Source: Earliella scabrosa (taxonomy: Eukaryota; Basidiomycota; Agaricomycetes; Polyporales; Polyporaceae). Taken from it: a DNA stretch of 64,000 nt. Shown here piece by piece: positions 11,082 to 23,500 of this stretch; the stretch's first letter is position 1, and every line of letters starts with the position of its first letter. The stretch is taken from NCBI GenBank assembly GCA_022605405.1, contig JABYQQ010000011.1:1364001-1428000 (forward strand), in the 5' to 3' direction. A model generated the notes under the pieces. It did no database searches. It was not told the DNA's origin and was given only the letters and a program-made list of their open reading frames with translations. Position numbers and translations under genes: made by a program.

Positions 11082-13057
11082 CTATGCCTGCGGGCCTTCA
11101 CTGTGGTCGTCCGCATACCCACGCGCAATCCCTATGCGGCCTTGTTCCAGAAGACTTGGGGCATCCTGTCCTACCCGTGTCTCGAGACCGCGGAACGTAC
11201 GGGATTGCAGGAATTGCGCTGGGAGTACCATGAGCCCCCTCTACCACACGGTCGCAAGAGCAAGTTACTCACCTGCAGCGCTATCCCCCATCTTTGACAC
11301 GGCGTTCTCTTGGTTGCGGAGAATCATCGCTGAAGAGTCACCAGAGGCGTCCCGAGGCACATCTGCGCCCCCATAGCGTTTGGCGTGTCGGTATTTACCT
11401 GTCACCAATGAGAACACAGGCTGGTCGAGATCTTCCTCTTCCTCCGCATCTGCATCGTCAGATGTTGCAGTTTCTGCTGGAGTTCGTCAGCAAAGCGAGA
11501 TGACTGGATCGATCCACATGCATGCCTTACCCTCCAAGCCGGCTTGATGCTCTCGGAGGAGCTGCTCGAAATCGAGCACATAACGTCCCGTCCATGTCTG
11601 TGTGGGTTGCAGGGCGACCTCGAGTTCGTACGGAGTGACGATGGGGCGTAGGAACTCCTTCGCATCCAGGAGACTGTTCTCCGGGCACGCGACGAGCACG
11701 AAGCACTCGATCTCGAGAAAGTTAGCGAGCTTCGCCGGGTTGATTTTTCCAACACTGATGGTGTAGGACTTTTTGTGAGCGCGCTTGATGATGTCGCGGA
11801 GGTGAGATATGAGCGGTAAGTAGTTCGCTGGGAGGGTGATTCAGTGAACTATCCAGAGATGCATGCGGGTTATTACGATGACTTACCGACTCCAAGCGTT
11901 CCAACCAAAATACCGATAACGTCCGCATCTTTGGCTTTCTGCACGACTGCGTAGCGGCGCATGAGGAGCTTGTTGGTCCGGCCCGACTCCACCCGCGCGA
12001 GCCTGGTGCTGGGATTGTATGAGTACACCTGTTGGTGGGACTGAGAAAGGAGCTCTAAGCCTTGGTCAAGTTGCAATACCTCGTATGATGCATGGGTCAG
12101 AAGCAGATTTGTCAGCGCGAGGCTCTCCCCGCCAATGAAGAGAATAGCCGTATTCTCTGGTGTAGCGTCTATCTCGGAGTTGTCACCCTGAGAGCGTGAT
12201 TCGACACTTTGAGGAGGCTGGGAAGTACGATGCTGGCCGGATGAAGACGGATACGCCATCTGGGGAACGGGCGAAGAGAGTACTGTTGTTGGAGGCTGCA
12301 ATTGGCTCTTGAGCCTCGCAATGATTGCATCTGTGACTAGTCAACTATGTAGAATCATCTAGAGAAATTTGTCCTCACCTGCTTGATGTGCATACCCGAC
12401 ATCGTGCTTGAGAGTGATGATCGTTTTCTCAGTCAGATTGGACTGCTTTGTGACCGCGTCAATGAACTGATCGACGCAATGGTCGACGTCTATGGGCTTC
12501 TTGCCAAACACGTAGATTACCGGGAGCCGAGATGTTCTGAGAAGGCATAGTTCCTGAGCTGAATGACCTGGAGGTAATGATCTTGCTGGAAACGCACTGA
12601 CTCATGCAAGCATGCCCGTAATGGACCAATGCATCAGCATCGACATGTTGTGCTGCTACTTCATCTACACAACAGCTAACAGCAACAGTCAGTGACGAGT
12701 GGACGACAATCAATGGGTTCCCGCACCTTCCGTATGATGTGTCGGCGAGGACATATAGTTCCCTACCCTCGGATAGCCGGCTCTTGAGACTTCTGAAAAT
12801 TGGAACCGAATGGGGCAAAAGCTCATCCGGGAATTGCAACGCGATCTGGAGAGTGCTGTGTTAGGAGCCATCGTAGCATGTCCTGCCTGAGTTCCTACTC
12901 GTTTGAAATCTCCTCGTTCAATTTCCTCAGCTGTACGGGCGAGATCGTAAGTGTCATCGAATTCATCTGGTGGCAGGTCCGTCGGGATTTCCTCGATGTC
13001 GATTGTACGACTGATAGCCTCTGCTCCTGACGACGAGAACGCTGTATTCTCCGTCAT
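11082..13057 (-). CDS. DPH2: 2-(3-amino-3-carboxypropyl)histidine synthase subunit 2 (diphthamide synthesis)
   Basis: Dph1-Dph2 is the radical-SAM-like 4Fe-4S enzyme that starts diphthamide formation on translation elongation factor 2. The model has eight exons (13057-12899, 12845-12727, 12675-12598, 12536-12379, 12330-11887, 11827-11531, 11476-11273, 11218-11082) and 531 residues, close to yeast Dph2. Family blocks appear in order: [27 protein letters not shown], the first cysteine site; [69 protein letters not shown] with [14 protein letters not shown]; and the C-terminal [15 protein letters not shown] and [13 protein letters not shown]. Every exon join restores one of these blocks in phase. 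It is divergent from TOM70 across 254 bases. Start at 13057 is the first ATG. Confidence 0.93.
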
Positions 13058-13311
13058 TCTTGAGGTCAGGATGATGGAATGGGATGATAACTTGGTTGTT
13101 GCACCGCACGCTGACTGCAGCGAGCGTAGAGGTTAAAACACAAGTGGAAGTTTGTTAACGCTGAAGCTGCTGAAGTAAGCTAGATTAGATTGAGGAATGA
13201 GAGTAGTCTTATGTCATGGACCCTATACTAGGGTTCTGATCTCAATATGGCAAGACGCCAAAATTCGAGCCTTCGCGCGGCCGCGCCGAGAGCGTTCGTC
13301 CGCCATCCGTC
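13058..13311. promoter_or_regulatory. Shared divergent promoter of DPH2 and TOM70
   Basis: A 254-base interval between the two start codons on opposite strands. It must hold both promoters and 5' leaders. No TATA box or named factor site is claimed. Confidence 0.55.
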
Positions 13312-15652
13312 ATGTCCTCCTCCACGTCGTCGCAGGGCGTCGTCGACCGCGTTCAAAACTTCGTCTCGGAGCACAAGCATGCAGTACTTTTGGGCACTGC
13401 TGCTGCCCTCGTCGCCATTGGCGGTGTCGCGTACTACGCCTCGTCCTCGCGCGGCCCCGGAGGTGACGTAGAGAAGGGCGAAAGCAAGAAGGACAAGAAG
13501 AAGGGCAAGAAGAGGAAAACGGTGAAGGACGAGGATGGGCCCATTATTGAGGAGCGCAAATCGAAGCCTGCCGCGGTTGAAGAAGGTGAGTCGCGGTGTT
13601 GGTTGGAATCTCGACGTGTGGGATCGGGGTCGCTCGTCCTACTCCGCGTCGTGAAACCATTTCCCGTCTCTCCCCCATGTCAAGTCTCTGGGGCTGATGC
13701 CACACGCCAGAGGACAAGGAGTATACCGCGGAAGAGATCGCTTCGATGCCGGTAGAGGTGATTACTCGCGTTCTGTTCCTTCGAAGCAGTACGGGAACTG
13801 AGCGTTCGAGTAGGAGCGGACGAAAGTCGCTGCTTCCCTCAAGGCCAAGGGGAACTCGGCGTATCAAGGACGACAGTTCGCGACCGCGATAGACTATTAC
13901 ACTCGCGCAATCGCTGTCACGCCCAAACCTGAACCTGTCTTCTTCAGCAACCGTGCCGCCTGTTACGTCAACCTGAACCCCCCACAACATGAGAAGGTTG
14001 TTGAGGATTGCGACGCTGCTCTTGCTTTGGACCGCAAATACCTGAAGGCGTTGAATCGTCGTGCGACTGCACTGGAGGCGCTAGAACGGTATGAGGAAGC
14101 TCTCCGGGGTGCGTCACTATCTCGGCGTGTCATGATGCATACTGAGACCCGACGGATAGACTTCACTGCTGCGGCCATCCTGGATCAGTTCCAGAACATG
14201 TCCTCTGCGGAAGCTGTAGAACGTGTGCTCAAAAAGCTTGCTACTAGGAAAGCACAAGAAATCCTCTCGGTATGGTGCAAGTACCCAAGTAAAACGGCGA
14301 GCAACTAACGCACTCCTCCAGACGCGTGAGAAGCGGCTACCTGCCCACATGTTCACTTCTGCCTACTTCGGTGCCTTCCGCCAACGTGAGTTGCGCCATA
14401 CCTTCCGTGACGTGCGAATACTCATATGGCTTTCAAGGACCACTCCCCGAGCTCCCGGAAAACCCTACAACAGGGGACAGCACCCTCACCCTTGCTCTAG
14501 AAGCGCTAAATGCTTCTGACTACGCACACGCATTCACTCTCGTGAATGAGGCTATTGAGCAAGGGATCTCATGGGATAGCGGAATGGCGGAGGCGCTCAA
14601 CCTCCGTGGTACCTTCAAGTTCCTGATGATGGATGTGGACGGCGCGAAGGAAGACTTCTTGAAGTCGCTGGAACTCCAACCCTCGCTGACACAGACCTGG
14701 GTCAAGATTGCGAGCGTATGGATGGAACAGGGTGACCCGAAGAAAGCTTTCGAGTGCTTCGAGGAGGCTATCAAGCACAACCCGAACGACCCTGACATAT
14801 ACTACCACCGAGGCCAAGGTACGTGGCGAGGACAGCGTTCTACCTCGGTATGTCCTCATCGTCGTGAACGCAGTCTTGTTCATCATGAACGAGTTTGCGG
14901 ATGCGGCAGAAAACTACACCAAGTCGACCGAACTCGACGACAAGTTCGTGTTCAGCCACATCCAACTCGCTGTCGCCCAGTACAAGTCGGGCAACCTTGC
15001 GAACAGCATGGCCACTTTCCGTCGTACACTCAAGGCGTTCCCCGACCGCAGCGAGCCCCAGAACTACTAGTACGTGCAGTCCTCTGATGGGTATCTAGCC
15101 GAGCCTCATGCCTTCTCAGCGGTGAGCTGCTCTTGGACCAGCAACGGTACCCCGATGCCATCGAGAAGTTCGAGCGGGCAGTGGAGATCGAGCGCGCGAA
15201 GTAGGTCTCCCACAACTAGTCCCATTGAAACCGGTCTGACTGGCGATCAGGCCACCGCCGATGAACGTCCTCCCTATGGTCAACAAGGGTCTCGCGCTCT
15301 TCCAGTGGAAGCAGGACGTCGAGGCCGCGGAGAAATGCTGCCAAGAGGCGCTCGAGATTGACCCTGAGTGCGAAGCTGCCGTCGCGACTCTCGCACAACT
15401 CAGCCTGCAACAGGGCAAGATCGATGTTGCCATGAGGATGTTCGACAAACAAGTTCAGCTCGCTCGTAGCGAGCCTGAGCTTGTTGGTGCGTTGAACTAC
15501 CAATACGTGCGTTCTCCCGTTCTACCCTATCCGGATAGTCTAGCTGACGACACCTCGCACCCCACACTTAGGCTACCCAAGCGCAGGTGCAGTTCATGCA
15601 TACATATCCCGACATGGCCGCGCAACTTGGCCAGATGGCCCGTATGCTTTGA
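13312..15652 (+). CDS. TOM70: Mitochondrial import receptor subunit Tom70 (TPR protein)
   Basis: Tom70 sits in the outer mitochondrial membrane and receives Hsp70/Hsp90-bound carrier preproteins. The model has ten exons (13312-13585, 13711-13757, 13814-14108, 14160-14269, 14322-14385, 14438-14818, 14874-15069, 15120-15200, 15251-15506, 15572-15652) and 594 residues. One membrane segment lies at about residues 24-46 ([20 protein letters not shown]), followed by a lysine-rich linker ([11 protein letters not shown]). The first TPR block, the chaperone clamp, reads [21 protein letters not shown] and [12 protein letters not shown]. Later TPRs include [25 protein letters not shown] and [19 protein letters not shown]. 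Joins at DFTAAA, GQVLFI and YGELLLD are all in phase. It ends [12 protein letters not shown]. Confidence 0.95.
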
Positions 15653-16076
15653 GGGCTGTTCCGGTGCAGGGACGTCAGTTTTTGGAGTTGGACTTGTCGC
15701 GACGGTGTTATCCTCCGCATGCTATGTGACTTGCTTAAGCATATTCTACGCTAATCCCGCCCTAAAATACATCCTCGCTCGCTCACTACACTGTGAATTC
15801 GTGTGCTTTGTCGACGTCCCTGCCCAATCCCTGCCTGAAACCCCTTATGGATTGATGGCGTTGAGATCTGCACTGGCGCAGATGTGATGATCGCCGTCCA
15901 TGGCCCACGCCGAGCGCGTCTCTTGCCCGGCGTGCTGGTTCACTTCGCACCACCACCATCGCCTTCACGCTACTCACGACCTCGACTGTATTCTCAACAT
16001 ATATAGCCCTAGCTCTGTCTTGAATCTCGCTGCACTTTAACGACTCCGTTTGTACAAGCTATACCAACTTACAACC
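15653..16076. other. Intergenic region between TOM70 and the next gene
   Basis: 3' flank of TOM70 and promoter of the following plus-strand gene. No gene is seen. Confidence 0.4.
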
Positions 16077-18247
16077 ATGGATACCCCGCGATCATCTACG
16101 CCGGACCCGTCCAACGATGAGGCGAAACGGCCCAGGCGACAGGTCGCCTTCTATCCGAACGTCAACTCGTCGAACAAGCCCCAGAAACCGTTCAGTCGCA
16201 GCGCGGCCAAGCGGGAGAGCGTGATGGCGTTAGGGAGCATTGAGTACCTGCAGCACTACTTCACCAAGACCGGCCTTGCGGCCGAGAGCGAGTGCGTACC
16301 ATCTTTTTCATCGCCGAGTTAGATGCAGACGAGCGGCCTCAGCCCGTTGAAGAAGCCACATAGCGGTTTGGTCCCGGCAATTGGTGGGCTCGCCACCCTC
16401 GCAAGCAGGCCGAACGGCGGCCACAACTTCATCCTACCTCCTTCCCCTGCGATTCCCCAGAGCATACAGCCCTCGTTCCCTCCATATGTCAAGACCTTTG
16501 AGACCGATCCAGAGAACCTGCGCCCAGGGGTCATCGAGGATCTCACCTTTGTCTCGTCGGGATGGAGGCTTGATCCTCAGCAGGGGCGGACGGAGCAAGA
16601 CCCGAACCTGCTAGGCACTGGCGAGAAGAACAAGGACGCGGTGGATGTGCTCGATCTGCTCAAGACGACTACCCGGGCGGTGCGCACGGTGCGCAATTAC
16701 CTCGTCTCGCTCCCCGACGACTCGTCGGTGCCCCAGAACCGGGCGCATTTCCGGCCGCAGACGCTGTCGAGCTCTCCCCTGCCTAAGCGACAGGTGTCAC
16801 AGCCGAATTCGCCGCACGACCCGCTGACGCGGATCCGCGGGCGCGCGCTCGAGGTGCTCGCGGTGCTGCGCGAGCTCGAGGAGCGGGCGCGGCTCCCGCT
16901 CGACCACGACGCGTACGACGCGCAGAGCGACCACGGGTCGTCGAACGACAACAGCACGACCGCGCCGCTGTCCCGCGGTACGTCCCCCTCTTCGCATTTG
17001 GAGGAGCCGGAGTTCGTGGACGCGGACACCTCGGTCTCGGTCTCATTCATCGAAGTAGGTGGCCGGCAGCGCCAGGTGGCTGTCTGGGACGACGACGACA
17101 GCAGCGACAACCTCAGCGAGGAGGAGCGGGAGAAGCGCGAGCGTTGGGACGAGCGTCTTGTCCTTGGCGGCGGATGGCTATATCGACAGGACATGAAGAT
17201 GGAGGATCTGGCGCGGGAGAGGGAGATTGTCGGCAAGTATGTCGATGCGGTCGATGAGGTGCTGTTTGGTGGGTCGAAGGAGGGGAAGAGGGGCTGGGAG
17301 CGGGAGAAAGAACGAGTGGCGAGACGGGAGAGGCTCGAGCGGGAGTCACGGTCGAAGGGACGGAGGGTGAGTGCCGGTGATGCAGTCAACTCGCAGGGCG
17401 GCTCGGCACGGGCGAATCGACGTGTCGTGTCGACCGGTATGCTCGACGCGATGCGCAACATGGTCGTCACTGAGGAGCCGGAGGAGATGGAGTCCATTGA
17501 TGAAGAGGAGGCGATCGACGACGACGAACTTCCTCCGTGGGCAAAGCGGTCTACATACGAGGGGGATGACTACGGTAAGATCGAGCCGGGCATCCTACTG
17601 CAGGTGGCTGAAATTGGTTTCATAGGTCGTCTTCACGCTCTCCTTGTAGCGTTACTTCCGGGAGACCTTCTACGACTGCTGCCGATGTCCTCGTCAGATC
17701 ATGGAGACATCCTTCGTGCCTTGTCCTCCGGTCAGCTCCTCTGCAATGCATATAACACCGCCGTTCGCCGGTCACGGAAGCCATGGGGTTACGTGAGCAA
17801 AGACGCTATCCACGACATCGCCTCACTGGAGGAGTCGCAGCCAGCAGAGGGCACGGATGGTGGGAAGCGCGGGTGGACCTTCCGTCGAACAGACAACCTC
17901 CGCTTATGGGCTGCGTACGTTGCCACGTTGACACCCATATACACCTCACTCACAATCTGTATGTCCGCAGTGCGTTGAAGTTGCGGTATTCATTGCCAAT
18001 CGTACTACCCAACAGCAAGCGGAGAGAGGGCCCTGGTACACGTCCCGGGACTCCTGCCCAAGGGACTCCGCTGTCGTCTCCCCAGGCGTCTACCGTGAGC
18101 TTCCCAAGTGGAATCGCACCTGAGGACGTGATTGTGTTTGACGCGCCTCTGGTGGCCCGCATGGAGGAAGGCTGGGAACTCATGCTTGAGCGTGTAGTGT
18201 TCAAGTGGGTGGATGCGGTGGTGAGCGAGCGGAGAGGGGAACGATAA
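16077..18247 (+). CDS. Large conserved fungal protein, disordered, with a calponin-homology-like C-terminal region
   Basis: A 670-residue protein in four exons (16077-16291, 16343-17574, 17626-17914, 17971-18247). The first join gives AAESDPLKKPHSGLVPAIGG. Residues about 150-250 include TTRAVRTVRNYLVSLPDDS, a block I associate with conserved fungal proteins of unknown role. The middle is acidic, serine-rich and coiled (DDDDSSDNLSEEEREKRERW). The C-terminus has alternating helices (LHALLVALLPGDLLRLLP, SGQLLCNAYNTAVRRSRKPWG, NLRLWAAALKLRYSLPI) reminiscent of a calponin-homology fold. That resemblance is inference, not a confirmed domain. The 51-base intron at 17575-17625 has no stop and is a multiple of three, so retention would add 17 residues. 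Confidence 0.8.
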
Positions 18248-18422
18248 CACCGTGTTGCCACTGGCCCCGTCTATCCCACTGTTTTTTGTGGCTGTTTTTC
18301 AGCTGTCGTATGAAGGAATGTCAGGGTAGTAGTCGATCGTTTACTTTGTACTTCGTATACTTTATAAGTTGAGAGCCTCCGTTCAGCACTATATAGCAAG
18401 CACAACAAATTTTTATCGTGTG

Positions 18423-18494
18423 TCCGATATGGTGTAACGGCTAACATTACCGCCTTTCACGCGGTAGCTCGGGGTTCGATTCCCCGTATCGGAG
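18423..18494 (+). tRNA. tRNA-Glu (anticodon TTC)
   Basis: A 72-base gene with acceptor stem TCCGATA/TATCGGA, a D-arm (ATGGTGTAACGGCTAACAT), anticodon arm ACCGC-CTTTCAC-GCGGT with TTC in the loop, and T-arm GGGGTTCGATTCCCC. There is no intron and no encoded CCA, as in other eukaryotes. A T-run shortly after (about 18514) fits a Pol III terminator. Confidence 0.96.
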
Positions 18495-19675
18495 ATCAGG
18501 CGTATATATGGACCCTTTTTGCACCCAACACCGATTGTGAGTTCACGATCCTACTCGCTTAGATCTTTGTTTCCGGATCGAGCCCATGGTCATTCTATCA
18601 TCAATAGCTCCTTTGATAGAAACTACGGACGTCTAAGCTTCGGACCTAGTACCGTATAGCCCTACGCGTGCACCTTCACCACGGTGAGCCTCGAGTTTCT
18701 GTTTGAATCCGCTTGAATGCAAATACTCATTCACCTGTGCATGTAGGGAACTTCCGTGCACTGCTCGGAATGACTATCTCTATCCAACACATTGTTGCTA
18801 GCATCCAACTAGCATCCATAAATTGAACCTCAATCGCCGGCCGCATGTGAGCTTCCCTCTCTCAAGTAGAACTCAGGACCACACGACTCGAACAGCTACT
18901 ATCGCTCAACCGTGACCGCATACCTCGACTAGAAGGGGGCTAGCCTGGAATATCACAGGGCGCAATGCCGAAGTGCCCGCACTCAGGTGTGTCGAATGTC
19001 GCCTTCTTGATAGCCGGAACTTTGCCATTAGAGCTGTGCCCGGACATGACACACGTAAGTGTTCTGCTCACAACTTCGTTGTCTCCTTGCCATGACACTG
19101 GATGATTATTGTAGTTCCGAGCCAACTCGTAGACGGACCGGGCGGGATTAGCAGATATCTTGATGTGGACCACACAGCCTGAGCCCCATCCGCAGACTGA
19201 CGAAGATGTAATCGCGCCTCACGGGCGGCCCCAGGTCAGTGAACTGAGAGCCTGAGAACAGTGTCGTTGCAGAACTGCGACTCGTATATCCATATGGTAT
19301 GTCTTCGATCTATTGAGCTCTACGCTCAGGAACGTTGTTTCATCCCACGTCACACCAGGAAGTATGAAATCATGGACCGGGGCGAATGCTGGGCAATCGG
19401 AAGGAAACGGAGGAGCGTTCCGGTAGCAAGTTACCGTGATGTCAAAGCGGACAGAGCGGACCCTATGACTGGGATTACGCAGGGCGATAGACAAACTTGC
19501 GGGTGGGTCGGAGGGTGGTCGTGACCTCCCAGATCTCCCGAAAGGGCTTATAAGCTGCAGGACGCCGTTGGTTCGAGAGGTCAGAACTCCTCCCGACTTC
19601 AGCCTCGCTTTCCGTCTCAATCCCCTTTCCTTCTCGCGCAAGGATCCACGCCGTTTCGTCGTCCGGTACTCCCTC
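18495..19675. other. Intergenic region with one coding-like fragment
   Basis: Apart from the fragment listed at 18940-19196, no gene is supported. A minus-strand frame at 19689-19219 includes FDITVTCYRNAPPF and could be a neighbouring exon of the same unresolved gene, but no canonical splice joins the two in phase. Confidence 0.35.
18940..19196 (-). CDS. Unrecognised cysteine-containing C-terminal exon (tentative)
   Basis: Open frame of about 85 codons from a possible acceptor (CGTCAG before 19196) to a stop at 18940, containing VYELARNYNNHPVSWQ, TLTCVMSGHSS and the end TPECGHFGIAPCDIPG. Amino-acid content looks protein-like and it has four to five cysteines, as in small secreted proteins. 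No start codon or upstream exon is resolved and no family is recognised. It may be a relic. Confidence 0.25.
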
Positions 19676-20950
19676 ATGGCGTCACTCAACCTGCTCTCCG
19701 TCTTCCATGACTCGGGTGTGCCCCATGGGGACCAGAGTCAAGACTACACCACATTGATCCTTATACATGGTTATTGTATGCCTAGTGGTAGGTTCCGAAC
19801 CCTCAGCCGTCAATGTTGCGACCACTGAACTAACAACTACCTTGTAGAAATATGGGGAAAGCTTCTTCCGTTCACCTCTCAGCAGAATGTCCGCATCGTC
19901 TCTGTTAACCGGCGCGACTATCCCGGCGCGGCGCCCTACACTGAACGCGACATGGCTCTGCTGAAATCAGGCGCGGATCCGGCCACGGAAGATACAGTCG
20001 CATCCGCTAACATGCGGAAGTTTATGGACGAGCGCGCTAGAGAGCTGTACGATTTTCTTATCGAATTCGTGCGGACCAACAAGATTCCCATCGCTCACCC
20101 GGACACCAATGCGGGAGGAATCGTGATCGTTGGATGGTCTCTCGCTACCGCATGGATGACAGCTCTCCTCGCAAACGTTGCATCCTTCCCGGTGGGCGAC
20201 ATCAAGCTTCGTGATTATGTCCGTTGTGTCCTTCTACACGGTACGTTCCGCCCAGCTGCGATCATTCCTCGTTTTGAAACCTAATGCCCACTTGCGGATT
20301 GTTGTAGATCCTGGCTACCACACCTTGGGATACGCTCCTCCGCCCAACGCCTGGAATCCCCTCTTCGATACCTCGCTCAGCCCCGAAGAAGCGATCCGTA
20401 AAATGTCGGTCTGGGGGAGCTCGTACTTCACCCATGGTGAGGGAATATCACCGGAACAACTCGAGATTCACACCCCCGTGCAGGACCCACCGCCGACCAT
20501 CGCTAATTTGACGGAGGTAGAGCTCGCTTGGATGCACATCAGCGAGCCTGACACTTTGCTGGTCCATCACGGCATTCGCTTGGGTGTTTTCGACCAACTT
20601 CGCAAGGACGCCCTGTTCCTCGGAGACAAGGCAGGACTCGAGGGAGACGAGTGGTCGACCATCGAAGTGCGCCACGTCCTCTGTGATCGGTCTCAGTGGG
20701 AGACGACCTGGGGCATGTGGGAGCTGCAGTCCGAGGTGGAGGAGGGCCGCCGTGCGGGGAAGCGTATGAGGAACGTGACGTTCCTGCGTCTGCGTGGAGT
20801 GAACCACTTTGTGAGTACCCTCTCCGAACGTCCTCGTCGCATCAGACCGTCTCATGCGATCCACTTCGTTTCGGGTTGTAGAGCGCATGGGAGTTCCCAG
20901 AACGCACGCTGCAAGCTTTCCTGGCCCCAACCTCGGTCAAGGTCATCTGA
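19676..20950 (+). CDS. Alpha/beta-hydrolase, paralogue 1
   Basis: A 358-residue protein in four exons (19676-19787, 19848-20240, 20308-20810, 20882-20950). The fold is shown by the strand and oxyanion region TLILIHGYC near residue 25, the NRRDYPGAAPY block, the nucleophile elbow IVIVGWSLA near residue 130, an acidic residue in VRHVLCDRS and a histidine in GVNHF at the end of exon 3. The elbow is GWSLA, where the family usually has a second glycine. Hydrolases of this fold cut esters, amides or epoxides; the substrate is unknown. Exon positions match those of the second copy at 23501-24865, which shows tandem duplication. A nitronate monooxygenase gene lies between the copies. Confidence 0.85.
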
Positions 20951-21784
20951 AGTCAGCTACTGGTGGCAAGCCTTTCCGCATAGTACTTACACTGCCAGTG
21001 GAGCTGTGTGAGATGCATATAGATAATGTTGCGAGAACGCCCCCCACTCAGTGTAATGAGTCCGATTTACCGTGTTCTGTTTCGGGACTTTACGATGCCT
21101 TCCGTGAGCTGTGCGAATTGAGCTAGGTGACACACTAAAGTGTCTGCTGGCATGTAGTGCACGTCCGAGTCAGCCTCAAGTTGTGAGGACCAAACTAAGG
21201 TCCATCGCAAATGTTGAACGGCCACTTACCCAATCACAAGGAGCTTGACGTGGTCACTTCGTTTTGACTGGTCCTAGTGTTGAAGACTGTACGGGATAAT
21301 CGTAGGGCTTCGGCCCTCGACCATTGGTCTGACGTTGGCCCTGGCGTCATTCAATTAACGCCCACCGTATTTGCCTACCACAAACAAAGCCAAATAAACC
21401 TCGGGCCCCAGCGCCTCCGAGTCAATACATGCCACGTTCAGCCATCATCTCAGTACTCAGTACTCAGAATCAGAACACTTCTCATCGACACTTCATCTCA
21501 GCTCAGCTCTGTAGGTACTTACTAGTCAAGTTCGTTCTCAGCGACTACTTACTCGGAGCATCCTCCGGTATGTCGATCATGTTTCGGCCGAAAGACTTCG
21601 CGGAGGCTCAGCTGACTCGGATGCTATGTAGGTGAGCGCGGATATTACAGATCTGGCAGCTGCTGGCGTTTGACTTGGCAGTTGCACAGATCACATATAA
21701 GAGGGATCGCAATGACGGCCTGGCAGATACAGCTTAGTGACTTAGCTGATACACATCGCCTCTGGCAGGCCTAGGATTGCACAC
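20951..21784. other. Intergenic region before the nitronate monooxygenase
   Basis: Short open frames only. No gene or repeat is recognised; the right part is the promoter of the oxygenase. Confidence 0.4.
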
Positions 21785-23104
21785 ATGCAAGCAGTCAAGA
21801 CGAAGTTGACAAACCTACTCGGTGAGTGTATTACGAATGGCACTATGTATTCGACACGACTGACCGCTTGGTAGGTATACGAGTGCCAGTCGTATGTGGG
21901 GCCATGGCGGGCGGGACGTCCGCTCATCTTGCCGTGAGTAACCATACCGTGGTAAATATACATATACCGCTCTAAAGCTGCCTGACGTAGGCCGAAGTCA
22001 CCCGAGGCGGCGGGTTCGGATTTGTAGGAGCAGGCAAGAGAACGCTCACCTCGATCGCTCCGTGCTCAGACGCTGACGTGCATTGCCAGCCTTCCTCCCA
22101 CCCGAGAAGCTTCGTGCGGACCTTGCTTCGGTTCGCCAAAGCTTTTCAGATCTCGGTGACAAGCCGCTGCCCATCGGAGTCGGCTTCATTGCATGGCTGC
22201 TCGACACGAAGGAGGAGACAGCGAAGCAAATGATCGACGTCGTGCTCGAGAGCAACGTGCAGGCTCTCTGGCTCGCGTTCGGCAACGATGTTCGCCGTTG
22301 GATTGAGTATGCGAGGACCTCATCTGCGAACGCACTTTCCTCCCACAAGCCTCTCATCTTCGTCCAAGTCACGTCCGTCGAGGAGGCGCTGCTCGCAGCG
22401 AACGAGTGGAAGGCGGACGTGATCGTTGCCCAAGGTGTGCCCATCTTTACTCGTTCGCGTGTTGGTGCAATCTCATCTTATCGCCGTAGGGAACGAGTCC
22501 GGAGGACACGGAGGAGCCACTACACCGAGCACGTTCACCCTCGTCTCCGAAATCCTCGCCGCTCTTCCTGGGGACGACGCGCCTCCGGTCCTCGCAGCAG
22601 GAGGGATGGCCAATGGGACTCAAGTGGCGGCGTATCTCACCCTCGGAGCCTCCGGCGCGGTCTTAGGCACACGCTTTCTCCTCACGCCCGAAAGCCCGTA
22701 CTCTGACGCGCAGAAGGCCGCTCTGCTTGCCGCCACATCCAGCTCCACAGTCCGAACGCTCGCGATGGACTATGCTAGGGGCACCTACGGCTGGCCCAAG
22801 GGCATCGACGGGCGCGGAATCCGTAACAAGGTGTACGAGGATATCGAGGCAGGAGTCCCGCATGAGGTAGTCCGGGAGCGGCTTGCAAAGGGGACGCAAG
22901 AGGGAGACGCGGACTACATGGTGATCTGGAGTGGCCAGGGAGTCTCGCTCATGAATGAGATTAAGCCTGTGAAGGTTAGTCGATGAGCTTGGAGCATTAC
23001 ACGGGGAAGCTGATGACTCGCATCGAACATAGGATGTCATGGAGGAGCTGCACGCCGACATTGTGCGCCAGTTGCGGCGATCGCAACGCCTTCTGCAAGT
23101 CTAG
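21785..23104 (+). CDS. Nitronate monooxygenase (2-nitropropane dioxygenase family)
   Basis: An FMN enzyme that oxidises toxic nitronates such as propionate-3-nitronate. The six-exon model (21785-21821, 21875-21933, 21991-22033, 22090-22434, 22490-22974, 23033-23104) gives 346 residues, a normal length. Family blocks: IRVPVVCGAMAG at the FMN-binding start; TRGGGFGFVGAAF; LPIGVGFIAW; the catalytic-histidine loop NESGGHGG; VLAAGGMANG; and GASGAVLGTRFLLTPES, which binds the FMN phosphate. Five introns are GT-AG or close to it. The third starts GC (AG|GCAAG) and is needed to restore the frame. The gene lies between two hydrolase paralogues on the same strand, which may point to a linked catabolic or detoxifying role; that is inference. 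Confidence 0.9.
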
Positions 23105-23500
23105 ACGAGTCGCCACTTGGGGTACATCGATGGCCGGTGTATCGCAAATTTTGTAACAAGTATGGAGGTGTTGTATTACCAGCGTGATGGCACAGCGCGA
23201 GACTGCGGTGTCTGAACTAAGTTACGGGTGCTAAGATCGCTGACGCCGCTGGATCGCATTCTCCCCTTGCGGAGATTATATCGCGCGTTCCCATGACTCT
23301 AATTGCGTCAGTTCACAGACATGCAAGACCGTCAGGGTCGTCGGCCGTGGGTTTCTCTCTCTGTTTGCTTCAGGTCAGGTGTCCACGGTGACCCGCTCTA
23401 CGTCCCGCGCATTCTTGGAGCTCATAGAGTTTCTGTCCAGCAACCTCTCATGCGAGCGACCTTCACACCTTCAAACAGGCATCTCTTCTTGATACTTGCC
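23105..23500. other. Intergenic region between the oxygenase and the second hydrolase
   Basis: Promoter of the second paralogue. No gene is seen. Confidence 0.4.
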
